Of a stretch of 64,000 nucleotides of DNA, positions 45,517 to 53,336 are shown piece after piece. The stretch is from DATATB01 sp036268995 (GTDB lineage: Bacteria; Planctomycetota; Planctomycetia; Pirellulales; PNKZ01). How positions within the stretch are numbered: the first letter of the stretch is position 1; every line of letters starts with the position of its first letter. Position numbers and translations under genes: made by a program. Below the pieces are notes generated by a model, which saw only the letters and a list, made by a program, of their open reading frames with translations, did not search any database and had not been told where the DNA came from. Where the stretch lies: contig DATATB010000062.1 of NCBI GenBank assembly GCA_036268995.1, positions 1-64,000 on the forward strand, read 5' to 3'.

Positions 45517-47412
45517 ATGCGCCGACGAACCAATCTAGCTCTCCATTTCGGCTGGATCGTGGTTGTGTGGATGATGGTCGGGGTCGGTGAAGTCCGCTCG
45601 CAGGAGACCGCGGGCATCGGCGTGGCTCTCGGTGCGGAAAGCGGAGCAATCGTCATCACGCAGATACTGCCCAATACGCCGGTGGCGGCAAACAAAAGCA
45701 TCAAGGTCGGCGACCGAATCATTGCGGTGGCCCAAAAAGACCAACCGCCGGCATCGACCAAAGGTTTGACGCTGAGCGAAGTCGTCCGGTTGCTGCGCGG
45801 CGCCAAGGGCTCGATGGTTCGGCTGACGCTCGTGCCGGCCGGCGCGGACGAGTCGCTGGCGAGCGTCGTGAGCCTGGTGCGGGGCGAGCTGACGCCGCTG
45901 GCGTTCTTCGGCGACGGCCAGTTGCTTTTGCCTGGGGGCAGGGCACCGAATGTCGATCTGATCGGGCTGAGCGACGGCCGGGCCGAGAAGCTGTTGTCCG
46001 ACGATGATCACCAGATCGTGGTAATCGAGTTCTGGTCGCGCTGGTGCGGGCCATGTCAGAAGATTATCGATGATCTGCAAGAGCTTTTGGTGCGGCACCC
46101 GCGGTGGCAAGGCAAGGTCGTACTGGTCGCGGCTAGCGCCGACGAACACCAGCAGGCCACGGCGGAATACTTGAAATCGAAGGGCTGGGACAAGACCCGC
46201 AACGTCTCGGTCGGTTCGGAGGCACTGCATGCGTACCACGTCGGCTCGCTACCCACGGCATACGTCATCGATCAACGAGGCGGAATCGCCGCCGCGGGCA
46301 ATCATTTCGACATCGCGGCGGTCGTCGATCGCCTGCTTGAATCCGACGAATTCCTGGCCGAATTCCGCGATCTTGAGACCGCTTGTCAGAAGCATTTCGA
46401 AACCAGTTGGAAGCGGACCGAGCCGCAGTTGAACGCGGCCAAGACGCAAGAGGACCGCGACAAGATCAACGAACGTTTCCTCGGCGAAGTGCGGAAATAT
46501 CTCGATCCCCAGTTGCGTAAGGCGCTGGCGCTGGTCGAGCCGCACGCCGCCGCGCTGGTCAGCGCCGGTCCGTTGAAATGGATCTTGTCGGACTCCGAAG
46601 CCGACAGCGAAATCGCCCAAGCGGCACTAGGGCTGCTCATCCAGCATCATTTGACCCATCCGCAAATCCTGGACATGGGATGGTACAACCGCTTGTCGGG
46701 CAAAAAATGGGTCGAGACGCTACTGCGTGCCCAGGTCGCGTCCGACGCCTTGCCCCTGGCCCGGCGACCGAAGCAAACGATGGCCCTGGCGATTTACCTG
46801 AAAGTAGCGGCGGAACTGAATCGGCCTCGGGCCGGCGAACGGCAGAGCGAAGCCATTGGCCTATTCACCGAGCTTGCCAGGAAGTATCCCGACCAGGAAG
46901 TCGCACCCGGCCTCACGATCGGCGCCATGGCCCGCGGGAGCTTGTTTGCGATCCAGAACCTGAGCATCGGCAAGACTGCTCCCGATATCCAGGCCGAAGA
47001 CCTGGATGGCGTGACGTTCAAACTCAGTGATTACCGTGGCAAGGTGGTGGTGCTGAGCTTCTGGGCAAGCTGGTGCATTCCCTGCATGGAGTTGGTGCCG
47101 CGCGAACGCGAACTTGTCGAGCAGTATCAAAGCAGGCCGTTTGCGCTCGTGGGCGTCAACGCCGACAATGACCGTGAAGAGTTGAAGCCACTGCTGAAGG
47201 AGCACAGGATTACCTGGCGGTCGTTCTGGTGTGGCGAGAAAGGCTCCTTCGGCGAGATTCCCGTCACTTGGAACGTGCAGGGCTGGCCGACGGCCTACCT
47301 CATCGACAGTGCCGGCGTCATTCGGGCGAAGAACGTGTTCGGCACGGCGCTAGACAAAAAAATCGCAGAGTTGGTCGCGGAGGCCGAAAAGGCCTCGCCA
47401 GTGCCGGACTAA
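45517..47412 (+). CDS. PDZ protein with two thioredoxin-like domains
   Basis: The protein has 631 residues. A signal peptide or anchor (LHFGWIVVVWMMVGVGEV) is followed by a PDZ domain at about 30-110 (GIGVALGAESGAIVITQI, KVGDRIIAVAQ). The first thioredoxin fold has VVIEFWSRWCGPCQKI near residue 170. A helical spacer of about 200 residues leads to a second, TlpA/AhpC-type fold with VVLSFWASWCIPCMEL near residue 515 and GWPTAYLIDSAG. Two different CxxC redox sites in one exported chain suggest a disulfide relay or reductase for cell-envelope proteins. AAGGAAA before the ATG at 45517 fixes the start. It is probably co-transcribed with the SGNH-like gene. Confidence 0.85.
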   Translation: MRRRTNLALHFGWIVVVWMMVGVGEVRSQETAGIGVALGAESGAIVITQILPNTPVAANKSIKVGDRIIAVAQKDQPPASTKGLTLSEVVRLLRGAKGSMVRLTLVPAGADESLASVVSLVRGELTPLAFFGDGQLLLPGGRAPNVDLIGLSDGRAEKLLSDDDHQIVVIEFWSRWCGPCQKIIDDLQELLVRHPRWQGKVVLVAASADEHQQATAEYLKSKGWDKTRNVSVGSEALHAYHVGSLPTAYVIDQRGGIAAAGNHFDIAAVVDRLLESDEFLAEFRDLETACQKHFETSWKRTEPQLNAAKTQEDRDKINERFLGEVRKYLDPQLRKALALVEPHAAALVSAGPLKWILSDSEADSEIAQAALGLLIQHHLTHPQILDMGWYNRLSGKKWVETLLRAQVASDALPLARRPKQTMALAIYLKVAAELNRPRAGERQSEAIGLFTELARKYPDQEVAPGLTIGAMARGSLFAIQNLSIGKTAPDIQAEDLDGVTFKLSDYRGKVVVLSFWASWCIPCMELVPRERELVEQYQSRPFALVGVNADNDREELKPLLKEHRITWRSFWCGEKGSFGEIPVTWNVQGWPTAYLIDSAGVIRAKNVFGTALDKKIAELVAEAEKASPVPD

Positions 47413-47441
47413 TGCTCTGGCCGGGAAGCGCGTGCGAATCC

Positions 47442-47657
47442 TTACCACGGATCGGCGATGTGGTCCCAAGGCTTAGCACGGTCCCAAGGTTCGATTTCGT
47501 CCGAAAGCTCAATGGCCGACGGCGTATGATATCGAGCGCGAATCGTCTCGGCGATCAGCATGCCGGTGGCGACTAGAACGCCCGAAACAAAGGCCACCGT
47601 GCCCACGACGATGGCGGCCAGCAAAACCGCGATGAGCACCTTCAACAGCGCGACCAT
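47442..47657 (-). CDS. 71-residue small membrane protein
   Basis: The protein is 71 residues. One long hydrophobic stretch or a tight hairpin (residues 3-38, LKVLIAVLLAAIVVGTVAFV and onwards) is followed by a soluble tail with repeated Pro-Trp: EPWDRAKPWDHIADPW. Of two in-frame ATGs, the second (47655-47657) has GAGG six bases before it, while the first overlaps that site. No family is recognised. It lies downstream of the PII gene and the 30-residue ORF on the same strand, separated from them by a strong hairpin. Confidence 0.6.
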   Translation of the reverse strand: MVALLKVLIAVLLAAIVVGTVAFVSGVLVATGMLIAETIRARYHTPSAIELSDEIEPWDRAKPWDHIADPW

Positions 47658-47690
47658 GACCATCCTCAGTAGATGAAGACCGCCGCGCCC

Positions 47691-47729
47691 TGTCAGTTGT
47701 CAGTTGCAACGGACAACTGACCACTGACA
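47691..47729. repeat. Hairpin built of heptanucleotide units
   Basis: The arms TGTCAGTTGTCAGTTG (47691-47706) and CAACTGACCACTGACA (47714-47729) pair over 16 bases with one mismatch around a seven-base loop. The whole stretch 47693-47734 is in seven-base register: two TCAGTTG, then CAACGGA, CAACTGA, CCACTGA, CAAAGGA. It lies between two minus-strand genes and would act as an intercistronic stem-loop in their RNA. Confidence 0.8.
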
Positions 47730-47737
47730 AAGGACTC

Positions 47738-47830
47738 CTATTGCTGTTGCGAGTCGGAGCGCGGCGACCGTCCGAGCACCCTCCATAGCACGAGCGACAA
47801 CACGGTCAGCGAGAGCAAGCTGCTCGTCAT
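47738..47830 (-). CDS. 30-residue putative membrane peptide after the PII gene
   Basis: The ATG (47828-47830) lies five bases after the PII stop, with GGAG about ten bases upstream inside the PII 3' end. The peptide starts MTSSLLSLTVLSLVLW, a single hydrophobic helix, and ends RVLGRSPRSDSQQQ. Size and composition recall KdpF-like or other small regulators of membrane complexes, but there is no recognised family, and a chance frame of this length cannot be excluded. Confidence 0.45.
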   Translation of the reverse strand: MTSSLLSLTVLSLVLWRVLGRSPRSDSQQQ

Positions 47831-47835
47831 GCGCT

Positions 47836-48189
47836 CTAATCTCCGGCCGATGCCAGGCATCCGCCTTGCCGCTCACCGGTGCGAATGTGGATCATGGCTT
47901 CCACGTCGATGATCAGCACGCGGCCGTCGCCGACCTTGCCAGTTACGGCAGCCAGCAGGATTGCATCGACGGCATCGTCCGCGTTGGCATCGTCGACGAC
48001 GGCCTCGAGCTTGACTCTGGGCAGAAATGGCGACGTGTGCTCGATGCCGCGGTAGGTTTCCGGAAACGTTCGGTCGCGGCCGGTGCCGCGCACGTCGGTG
48101 ATCGTCATGGCATTGATGCCGCGGGCCGTGAGTGCATGCACCACGTCATCGACTTTGGATCGGCGGATAATGGCTTCGATCAATTTCAT
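47836..48189 (-). CDS. PII-family signal protein with altered T-loop
   Basis: The protein has 117 residues and aligns without gaps to GlnB over residues 1-105. ATP-binding features are kept: TGKVGDGR at 83-90 and IRTGE at 102-106. Differences matter: the uridylylated Tyr51 is His51, Gln39 (a 2-oxoglutarate/Mg contact) is Asp39, Lys58 is Arg58 and Arg101 is His101. It therefore probably does not take part in classical nitrogen control by GlnD. There is no amt or glnA nearby. The neighbours are two small membrane proteins downstream and the divergent kdp potassium operon, which suggests a nucleotide-sensing role in transport. This link is inference from position. Confidence 0.85.
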   Translation of the reverse strand: MKLIEAIIRRSKVDDVVHALTARGINAMTITDVRGTGRDRTFPETYRGIEHTSPFLPRVKLEAVVDDANADDAVDAILLAAVTGKVGDGRVLIIDVEAMIHIRTGERQGGCLASAGD

Positions 48190-48323
48190 GTTCGCATCGC
48201 TCGCTTTCTAATAAACCGCCCGCGGCACGGTCGCCAAATGGTTGTTCGTTCTTGCATTCGCCATCGACCGGTCGCTGGACGACGCTACCTAGATCAAGAT
48301 CCGTGCCGCACATGCGCGGCCGC

Positions 48324-48346
48324 GCGCGATCCGTGCGGATTCGCGC
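48324..48346. promoter_or_regulatory. Palindrome, possible enhancer-binding site upstream of kdp
   Basis: GCGCGATCCG-TG-CGGAT(T)CGCGC has ten-base arms with one unpaired T. Wider flanks ATGCGCG (48312-48318) and CGCGCAT (48342-48348) are also inverted. Its centre is about 180 bases upstream of the start site implied by the candidate sigma-54 promoter, a usual distance for NtrC-type activators. Confidence 0.45.
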
Positions 48347-48489
48347 ATGCGGCGGCCGCTCGCATTTCCTGCTCGCGATTCGGCTTTCGGCTGCGGCATC
48401 GAGCACAAACAGCGGCAAATAAGACGTTTCGCCACGGGCCGGCTGTGAATTGAAAACCCTGCCGGAGCATTGCACCTTGCAACGGCGAC

Positions 48490-48505
48490 TGGCCTTCGCA
48501 TTGCA
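48490..48505 (+). promoter_or_regulatory. Candidate sigma-54 (-24/-12) promoter of the kdp operon
   Basis: TGGCCTTCGCATTGCA keeps the invariant GG and GC ten bases apart, has TGGC at -24 (the next two bases differ from the AC of the consensus) and a full TTGCA at -12. Transcription would begin near 48516, giving a leader of about 150 bases. An NtrC-type regulator with GAFTGA is encoded at the far end of the island. Confidence 0.45.
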
Positions 48506-48665
48506 GAACGCAATGCCGCGGAGCTTGCCCGGGGAACGCATCGACAGGGCCGAGATTTCTCAAGTCGTTTGCCGGCAGCCGCTTCTGCCCTTGCAGGAGC
48601 AATACGGCATTGGAGTTGCATTCCCCTGGCTGCGGATTGTCTTGGTTTTGGACGAGGAGTCGGCC

Positions 48666-48749
48666 GTGCTCGACCTGGTATTTGTGATAGCGACCGTAGT
48701 GTTCTTTGCCCTGGCGTGGGCCTATGTCCGCGCGTGCGGCCAGGCATAA
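48666..48749 (+). CDS. 27-residue membrane peptide preceding kdpF
   Basis: A GTG start at 48666 has GAGGAG six bases before it. The peptide is one helix followed by a short cap: LDLVFVIATVVFFALAWAY, then VRACGQA. Very short proteins with a VFFAL(A/S) core and a Cys near the end are commonly found directly in front of kdpF in other bacteria, so I regard this as a real gene of the potassium operon. Its function is unknown. It may be a further small subunit or stabiliser of the Kdp complex. kdpF follows after 15 bases. Confidence 0.7.
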   Translation: MLDLVFVIATVVFFALAWAYVRACGQA

Positions 48750-48764
48750 GGGGGAATGGTTCTC

Positions 48765-48854
48765 ATGGATCTCGAATACATCCTGGGCACCATTCTGGCC
48801 CTGGGTTTGACGGTTTATCTGATCTACGCCTTGCTTGTACCCGAAAGGTTTTAG
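48765..48854 (+). CDS. kdpF: KdpF, small subunit of the potassium-transporting ATPase
   Basis: This is a 29-residue single-helix peptide ending VYLIYALLVPERF, which matches the KdpF signature (YxxxALLxPERF). KdpF sits at the KdpA surface and stabilises the complex. The second of two in-frame ATGs (48765) is chosen because AGGGGGA ends nine bases before it, while the ATG at 48756 abuts that site. kdpA begins eight bases after the stop. Confidence 0.92.
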   Translation: MDLEYILGTILALGLTVYLIYALLVPERF

Positions 48855-48862
48855 CCACTCAG

Positions 48863-50584
48863 ATGACCACTAATGGTTGGTTTCAGATTGTGCTCTACGC
48901 GCTGGCGATCGCGGCGATCACCAAGCCGATCGGCGTCTACATGCATCGCATCTTCGAGGGGCACAACCAGCCGCTGCGAAGATTCTTTGGCCCGATCGAA
49001 CGCCTCATCTATCGACTGAGTGGAGTGCGGCCCGACCACGAACAGTCATGGCAGGGCTACGCCTTCGCGCTGCTCGTGTTTAGCGCTCTGGGCGTGCTCG
49101 TGACGTACGGCATCCAGCGCTGGCAGCATCTCCTGCCGCTGAATCCACAAGGCTTGCCGGCCGTGGGCGAATACCTGGCGTTCAACACGGCGTCCAGCTT
49201 CACCACCAACACGAACTGGCAGGCGTATTCCGGCGAGTCGACGATGAGCTATCTCACGCAGATGGCCGGACTGGCCTGGCACAATTTCACGTCGGCCGCG
49301 GCGGGCATCGCGGTGGCCCTGGTCATCGCTCGCGGCCTCACCCGGCACGTTTCGCCTGGCAGTCCGCGGACGGTCGGCAATTTTTGGGTCGATATGGTCC
49401 GCGGCATCGTCTACTTGCTGCTGCCGATCAGCGTGGTCGGCGCGCTCGTGCTGGTGTCGCTCGGCTTGATCCAGAACGTATCGCCCTACCTGGAAGTCAA
49501 CACGCTCGAGGGGGGCAAACAGGTGATTGCGATGGGCCCCGTGGCCTCGCAGGAAGTCATCAAGGAACTGGGCACCAACGGCGGTGGATTCTTCAATGCC
49601 AATAGCGCCCATCCGTTCGAGAATCCCACGCCGCTGACGAATTTTCTCGAAATGCTGCTGATCTTTGCCATTCCCGCAGGCCTCACCTACACCTTTGGCC
49701 GCATGGCCGGCGACCAGCGGCAGGGCTGGACGATTTTTGCAGCCATGGCCGCGCTGTTTCTCGGCGGCGTGTTTGTGGCTTACGCGGCCGAAGCTTCGGG
49801 CAACCCCATCATGGCCGGCCAGCCGGTGGCCCAGCCGCTGGGCAATATGGAAGGCAAGGAAGTCCGCTTCGGCGTGGCCAACTCGGCCTTGTTCGCCACC
49901 GTGACCACCGATGCCTCGTGCGGTGCCGTGAATTCCATGCACGACAGCTTCACTCCGCTGGGCGGGCTGATCCCGCTATTGAATATCCAGCTCGGCGAAC
50001 TGGTCTTCGGCGGCGTCGGCGCGGGGCTCTATGCCATGCTGGTGTTCGTGGTGCTCTCCGTGTTCATGGCCGGGCTGATGGTCGGCCGCACGCCCGAGTA
50101 TCTCGGCAAGAAAATCGAAGCCCGCGAAATCAAGCTGGCCATGCTCTACGTGCTGATCTTTCCACTGGTGATCCTGGTGCTCGCCGGCTGGGCGTCAGTG
50201 GCCGGCTACGGTGTCTCGTCGCTGAACAACACCGGTCCCCACGGACTGACTGAAATTCTGTACGCCTACACCAGCGGCACCGGCAATAACGGTTCGGCCT
50301 TCGCCGGGCTCAACGCGAATACGCCTTGGTGGAATGCCAGCCTGGCTCTGGCGATGCTCGTGGGCCGGTTTCTGATGATCGTGCCGGTGCTGGCCTTGGC
50401 CGGCTCGCTGGTCGGCAAGAAAACCATTCCGGCCGGCCCTGGGACCTTTCCCACCACCGGTCCGCTGTTCACCGTGCTGCTAGTGGGCGTGGTGCTGATT
50501 GTCGGCGCCTTGACGTTCTTCCCTGCGCTATCGCTGGGGCCGATCGTCGAACACTTCCTGGCACAGAACGGAAAGCTGTTTTGA
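48863..50584 (+). CDS. kdpA: KdpA, potassium-binding channel-like subunit
   Basis: The protein has 573 residues and ten or so transmembrane helices in four pseudo-repeats. The four filter loops are visible: TNTNWQAY, TNGGGFFNANSAHPF, SCGAVNSMHDSFTPLGG and GNNGSAFAGL. KdpA selects potassium and passes it to KdpB in the inner membrane. It is of normal length with no missing filter residue. The gap to kdpB is 105 bases and holds a hairpin. Confidence 0.97.
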   Translation: MTTNGWFQIVLYALAIAAITKPIGVYMHRIFEGHNQPLRRFFGPIERLIYRLSGVRPDHEQSWQGYAFALLVFSALGVLVTYGIQRWQHLLPLNPQGLPAVGEYLAFNTASSFTTNTNWQAYSGESTMSYLTQMAGLAWHNFTSAAAGIAVALVIARGLTRHVSPGSPRTVGNFWVDMVRGIVYLLLPISVVGALVLVSLGLIQNVSPYLEVNTLEGGKQVIAMGPVASQEVIKELGTNGGGFFNANSAHPFENPTPLTNFLEMLLIFAIPAGLTYTFGRMAGDQRQGWTIFAAMAALFLGGVFVAYAAEASGNPIMAGQPVAQPLGNMEGKEVRFGVANSALFATVTTDASCGAVNSMHDSFTPLGGLIPLLNIQLGELVFGGVGAGLYAMLVFVVLSVFMAGLMVGRTPEYLGKKIEAREIKLAMLYVLIFPLVILVLAGWASVAGYGVSSLNNTGPHGLTEILYAYTSGTGNNGSAFAGLNANTPWWNASLALAMLVGRFLMIVPVLALAGSLVGKKTIPAGPGTFPTTGPLFTVLLVGVVLIVGALTFFPALSLGPIVEHFLAQNGKLF

Positions 50585-50606
50585 ATCCCCACGGCGCAAA
50601 AAAACT

Positions 50607-50625
50607 CCTCTCCCTCCGGGAGAGG
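50607..50625. repeat. Intercistronic hairpin between kdpA and kdpB
   Basis: CCTCTCCC-TCC-GGGAGAGG, an eight-base perfect stem with a three-base loop, is followed by GCAGGGTGAGGG. There is no U-run, so it is more likely an RNA-stability or processing element, or a copy of a dispersed palindrome, than a terminator. Confidence 0.7.
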
Positions 50626-50689
50626 GCAGGGTGAGGGTCTTCCTCGTTTGATCCTCCACGCGTGCCGTACACGATAAGGTAAAAACACC

Positions 50690-52738
50690 ATGAGCGGTCC
50701 CAAAGCGAAAGCGATCTCGCTGCTCGACGCAGCGATTATGCGTCAAGCGGCTTGGCTGAGCATTCAGAAGCTCTCGCCCTGGCACATCATCAAGAACCCG
50801 GTGATGTTCGTCGTCGAGGTGGGCAGCGTGTTGACCACGCTATTGTGGTTCCGCGATTTGCTGCACCCGTCGGCCCAGGCGGCGCCGCTCTGGTTCACCG
50901 GTGCGGTCACGATCTGGCTGTGGTTCACGGTCATCTTTGCCAACTTTGCCGAGGCCGTGGCCGAAGGACGCGGCCGGGCCCAGGCAGACACGTTGCGAAA
51001 AATGCGCAAGGAAACCGTGGCTCGGCGGCTGACCAACGGCCACGAGGAGCAAGTGCCCGCCTCGACGTTGCGGACGGGCGATCGCGTGATCGTCGAAGCC
51101 GGACAATTGATCCCGGGCGACGGCGAAATCGTCGAAGGCATTGCGTCGGTCGATGAATCCGCCATCACCGGCGAGTCGGCACCCGTCATTCGCGAGAGTG
51201 GCGGGGACCGCTCGTCGGTGACCGGCGGCACCAAGGTGCTCTCTGATCGGATCATCGTGCGCATCACGGCCAATCCCGGTGAATCGTTCCTTGACCGGAT
51301 GATTGCGCTGGTGGAAGGCGCCTCGCGGCAGAAAACCCCCAACGAGATTGCCCTGCATATTTTGCTCGTGGGCCTGACGCTGGTCTTCTTGTTCGCCTGC
51401 GCCACACTCGTGCCGCTGGCCCTGTATTCGGGCATTCGCCTGTCGGCCACGGTGATCGTGGCCCTGCTGGTCTGTTTAATTCCCACGACCATCGGCGGCC
51501 TGCTCTCGGCCATTGGCATTGCCGGCATGGACCGGCTGATCCGCAAGAACGTGCTGGCGATGAGCGGCCGGGCCATCGAAGCGGCCGGCGACGTCGATGT
51601 GCTACTGTTGGACAAGACCGGCACCATCACGCTGGGCAATCGCATGGCCACCGAATTGCTGCCGATCGACGGTGTGCCGATGGCCCAGTTGGGCGAGGCG
51701 GCCTATCTGGCCAGCCTTTCGGATGAAACTCCCGAAGGGCGGTCGATCGTCACGCTGGTCAAGGAGCGGCTGCCAAAATGCGCCATCTCGACCAATGGCG
51801 ATGCCCGCTTTGTCCCCTTTACCGCACAGACGCGGATGAGCGGTGTCGACCTTGGCAGCCGTGCTATTCGCAAGGGCGCCGTCGATGCCGTGGCGACGTA
51901 TGCGCGGAACCTCGGAGCCGAAATTCCTCACGAATTGCACAAGCTGGCCGGCACGATCGGCGACTCCGGCGGCACGCCGCTGGCCGTGGCCAACGGCCAG
52001 CAGGTCTTGGGCATCGTGCATCTCAAGGACGTCGTCAAGCTGGGCATCAAGGAACGGTTTGCCCGCTTTCGCGCGATGGGCATTCGCACCGTGATGATCA
52101 CGGGCGACAACTACCGCACGGCCGCGGCCATTGCGGCCGAGGCCGGCGTCGACGATTTCCTGGCCGAAGCCACGCCCGAGGCCAAGATGCGGCTGATCCG
52201 CGAAGAGCAGGCCAAGGGCAAGCTCGTGGCCATGACCGGCGACGGCACGAACGACGCTCCCGCGCTGGCCCAGGCCGACGTCGGCGTGGCCATGAACACC
52301 GGCACGCAGGCCGCCAAAGAAGCCGGCAACATGATCGATCTCGACTCGGATCCTACCAAGCTGCTCGAAGTCGTCGAGATCGGCAAGCAACTCCTGATGA
52401 CGCGCGGCGCCCTGACCACGTTTTCGATCGCCAACGACGTGGCGAAGTATTTTGCGATCCTGCCGGCGCTGTTCAGCGGCGTCTTCCCGGAGATCTCGCC
52501 GCTCAACGTGATGGCCCTGGCTTCGCCGCAAAGCGCGATCCTCTCGGCCGTGATCTTCAACGCCATTATCATCGTGCTCTTGATTCCGCTGGCCCTGCGC
52601 GGCGTGGCCTATCGCCCGCTGGGCGCGGCGACGCTGCTGCGGCGTTCGCTCTTGAACTACGGCGTGGGCGGCGTCATCGCCCCCTTCGTCGGCATTAAAC
52701 TCGTTGACCTGGGGCTCGAAGCCCTGGGCATGGTTTGA
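50690..52738 (+). CDS. kdpB: KdpB, P-type ATPase catalytic subunit
   Basis: The protein has 682 residues. P-type ATPase landmarks are SAITGESAPVIRES in the actuator domain, the phosphorylated Asp in LLDKTGTITLGNR, the FTAQTRMSGVDL nucleotide-binding segment and MTGDGTNDAPALAQADVGVAM in the hinge. Membrane helices flank these in the usual KdpB order. It couples ATP hydrolysis to potassium uptake through KdpA. The Ser in TGES, a site of inhibitory phosphorylation in E. coli KdpB, is present. The stop overlaps the ribosome site of kdpC. Confidence 0.97.
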   Translation: MSGPKAKAISLLDAAIMRQAAWLSIQKLSPWHIIKNPVMFVVEVGSVLTTLLWFRDLLHPSAQAAPLWFTGAVTIWLWFTVIFANFAEAVAEGRGRAQADTLRKMRKETVARRLTNGHEEQVPASTLRTGDRVIVEAGQLIPGDGEIVEGIASVDESAITGESAPVIRESGGDRSSVTGGTKVLSDRIIVRITANPGESFLDRMIALVEGASRQKTPNEIALHILLVGLTLVFLFACATLVPLALYSGIRLSATVIVALLVCLIPTTIGGLLSAIGIAGMDRLIRKNVLAMSGRAIEAAGDVDVLLLDKTGTITLGNRMATELLPIDGVPMAQLGEAAYLASLSDETPEGRSIVTLVKERLPKCAISTNGDARFVPFTAQTRMSGVDLGSRAIRKGAVDAVATYARNLGAEIPHELHKLAGTIGDSGGTPLAVANGQQVLGIVHLKDVVKLGIKERFARFRAMGIRTVMITGDNYRTAAAIAAEAGVDDFLAEATPEAKMRLIREEQAKGKLVAMTGDGTNDAPALAQADVGVAMNTGTQAAKEAGNMIDLDSDPTKLLEVVEIGKQLLMTRGALTTFSIANDVAKYFAILPALFSGVFPEISPLNVMALASPQSAILSAVIFNAIIIVLLIPLALRGVAYRPLGAATLLRRSLLNYGVGGVIAPFVGIKLVDLGLEALGMV

Positions 52739-52751
52739 GGAACCGCTCCCT

Positions 52752-53336
52752 ATGTTGCGCGAAACTCTGATTGCCGTCCGCCTCACCGCGGTGACGCTCG
52801 TGCTGACCGGCCTGCTCTATCCGGCCGTGGTCACGCAACTGGCACAGTTGCTCTTTCCAGCCCAGGCCAACGGCAGCCTGGTTTATGATGAGCAGAACCA
52901 CGTGGTCGGTTCCATGCTGATCGGGCAAAGCTTCGCCCGGCCCGATTATTTTCAGCCGCGCCCCTCAGCAGCCGGCAATGGCTACGATCCCACCGCCTCG
53001 TCGGGCTCGAACCTCGGCCCCACTTCACGAAAACTGCACGACCGCATCGTGGCCGATATCGAGCGCCTGCAAAAGGAGAATCCGCGGGCCACCGGCCCGA
53101 TTCCCGACGAGCTGGTGACCGCCTCGGCTTCCGGGCTGGATCCGGAGCTCTCGCCCGAGGCCGCGTTGTGGCAGGTGCCGCGTGTGGCCGAAGCCCGGCA
53201 AATCGCGCCCGAGCGGGTGCGCAAAGTCGTCGAGAACCAGGTGCAGGGGCGAGACCTCGGTTTTTTGGGCGAACCGCGTGTGAACGTGCTGTTGCTGAAT
53301 CTGGCGCTCGATCGGCAATTTGGCAAACCGCTTTGA
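52752..53336 (+). CDS. kdpC: KdpC, accessory subunit
   Basis: The protein has 194 residues. One N-terminal membrane helix (LIAVRLTAVTLVLTGLLYPA) is followed by a periplasmic domain with VGSMLIGQSFARPDYFQPRPSAAG and YDPTASSGSNLGP, and the C-terminal RVNVLLLNLALD. All are standard KdpC features. KdpC is needed for a stable, high-affinity complex. GAGG at the kdpB stop gives the ribosome site. Confidence 0.96.
   Translation: MLRETLIAVRLTAVTLVLTGLLYPAVVTQLAQLLFPAQANGSLVYDEQNHVVGSMLIGQSFARPDYFQPRPSAAGNGYDPTASSGSNLGPTSRKLHDRIVADIERLQKENPRATGPIPDELVTASASGLDPELSPEAALWQVPRVAEARQIAPERVRKVVENQVQGRDLGFLGEPRVNVLLLNLALDRQFGKPL

Larger units (their letters stand above)
48190..48665. other. 476-base divergent intergenic region, PII versus kdp
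   Basis: No gene is evident. Frames that extend the 27-residue ORF upstream to 48450 have no ribosome site and no conserved feature. The region holds the palindrome at 48324-48346 and a candidate sigma-54 promoter at 48490-48505, and must contain the start sites of both divergent units. Confidence 0.6.

Noticed and set aside
47836..48189. Assignment as glnB or glnK
   Set aside because: Tyr51, Gln39 and Arg101 are replaced and no amt, gln or glnD gene is nearby, so a classical nitrogen symbol would mislead.
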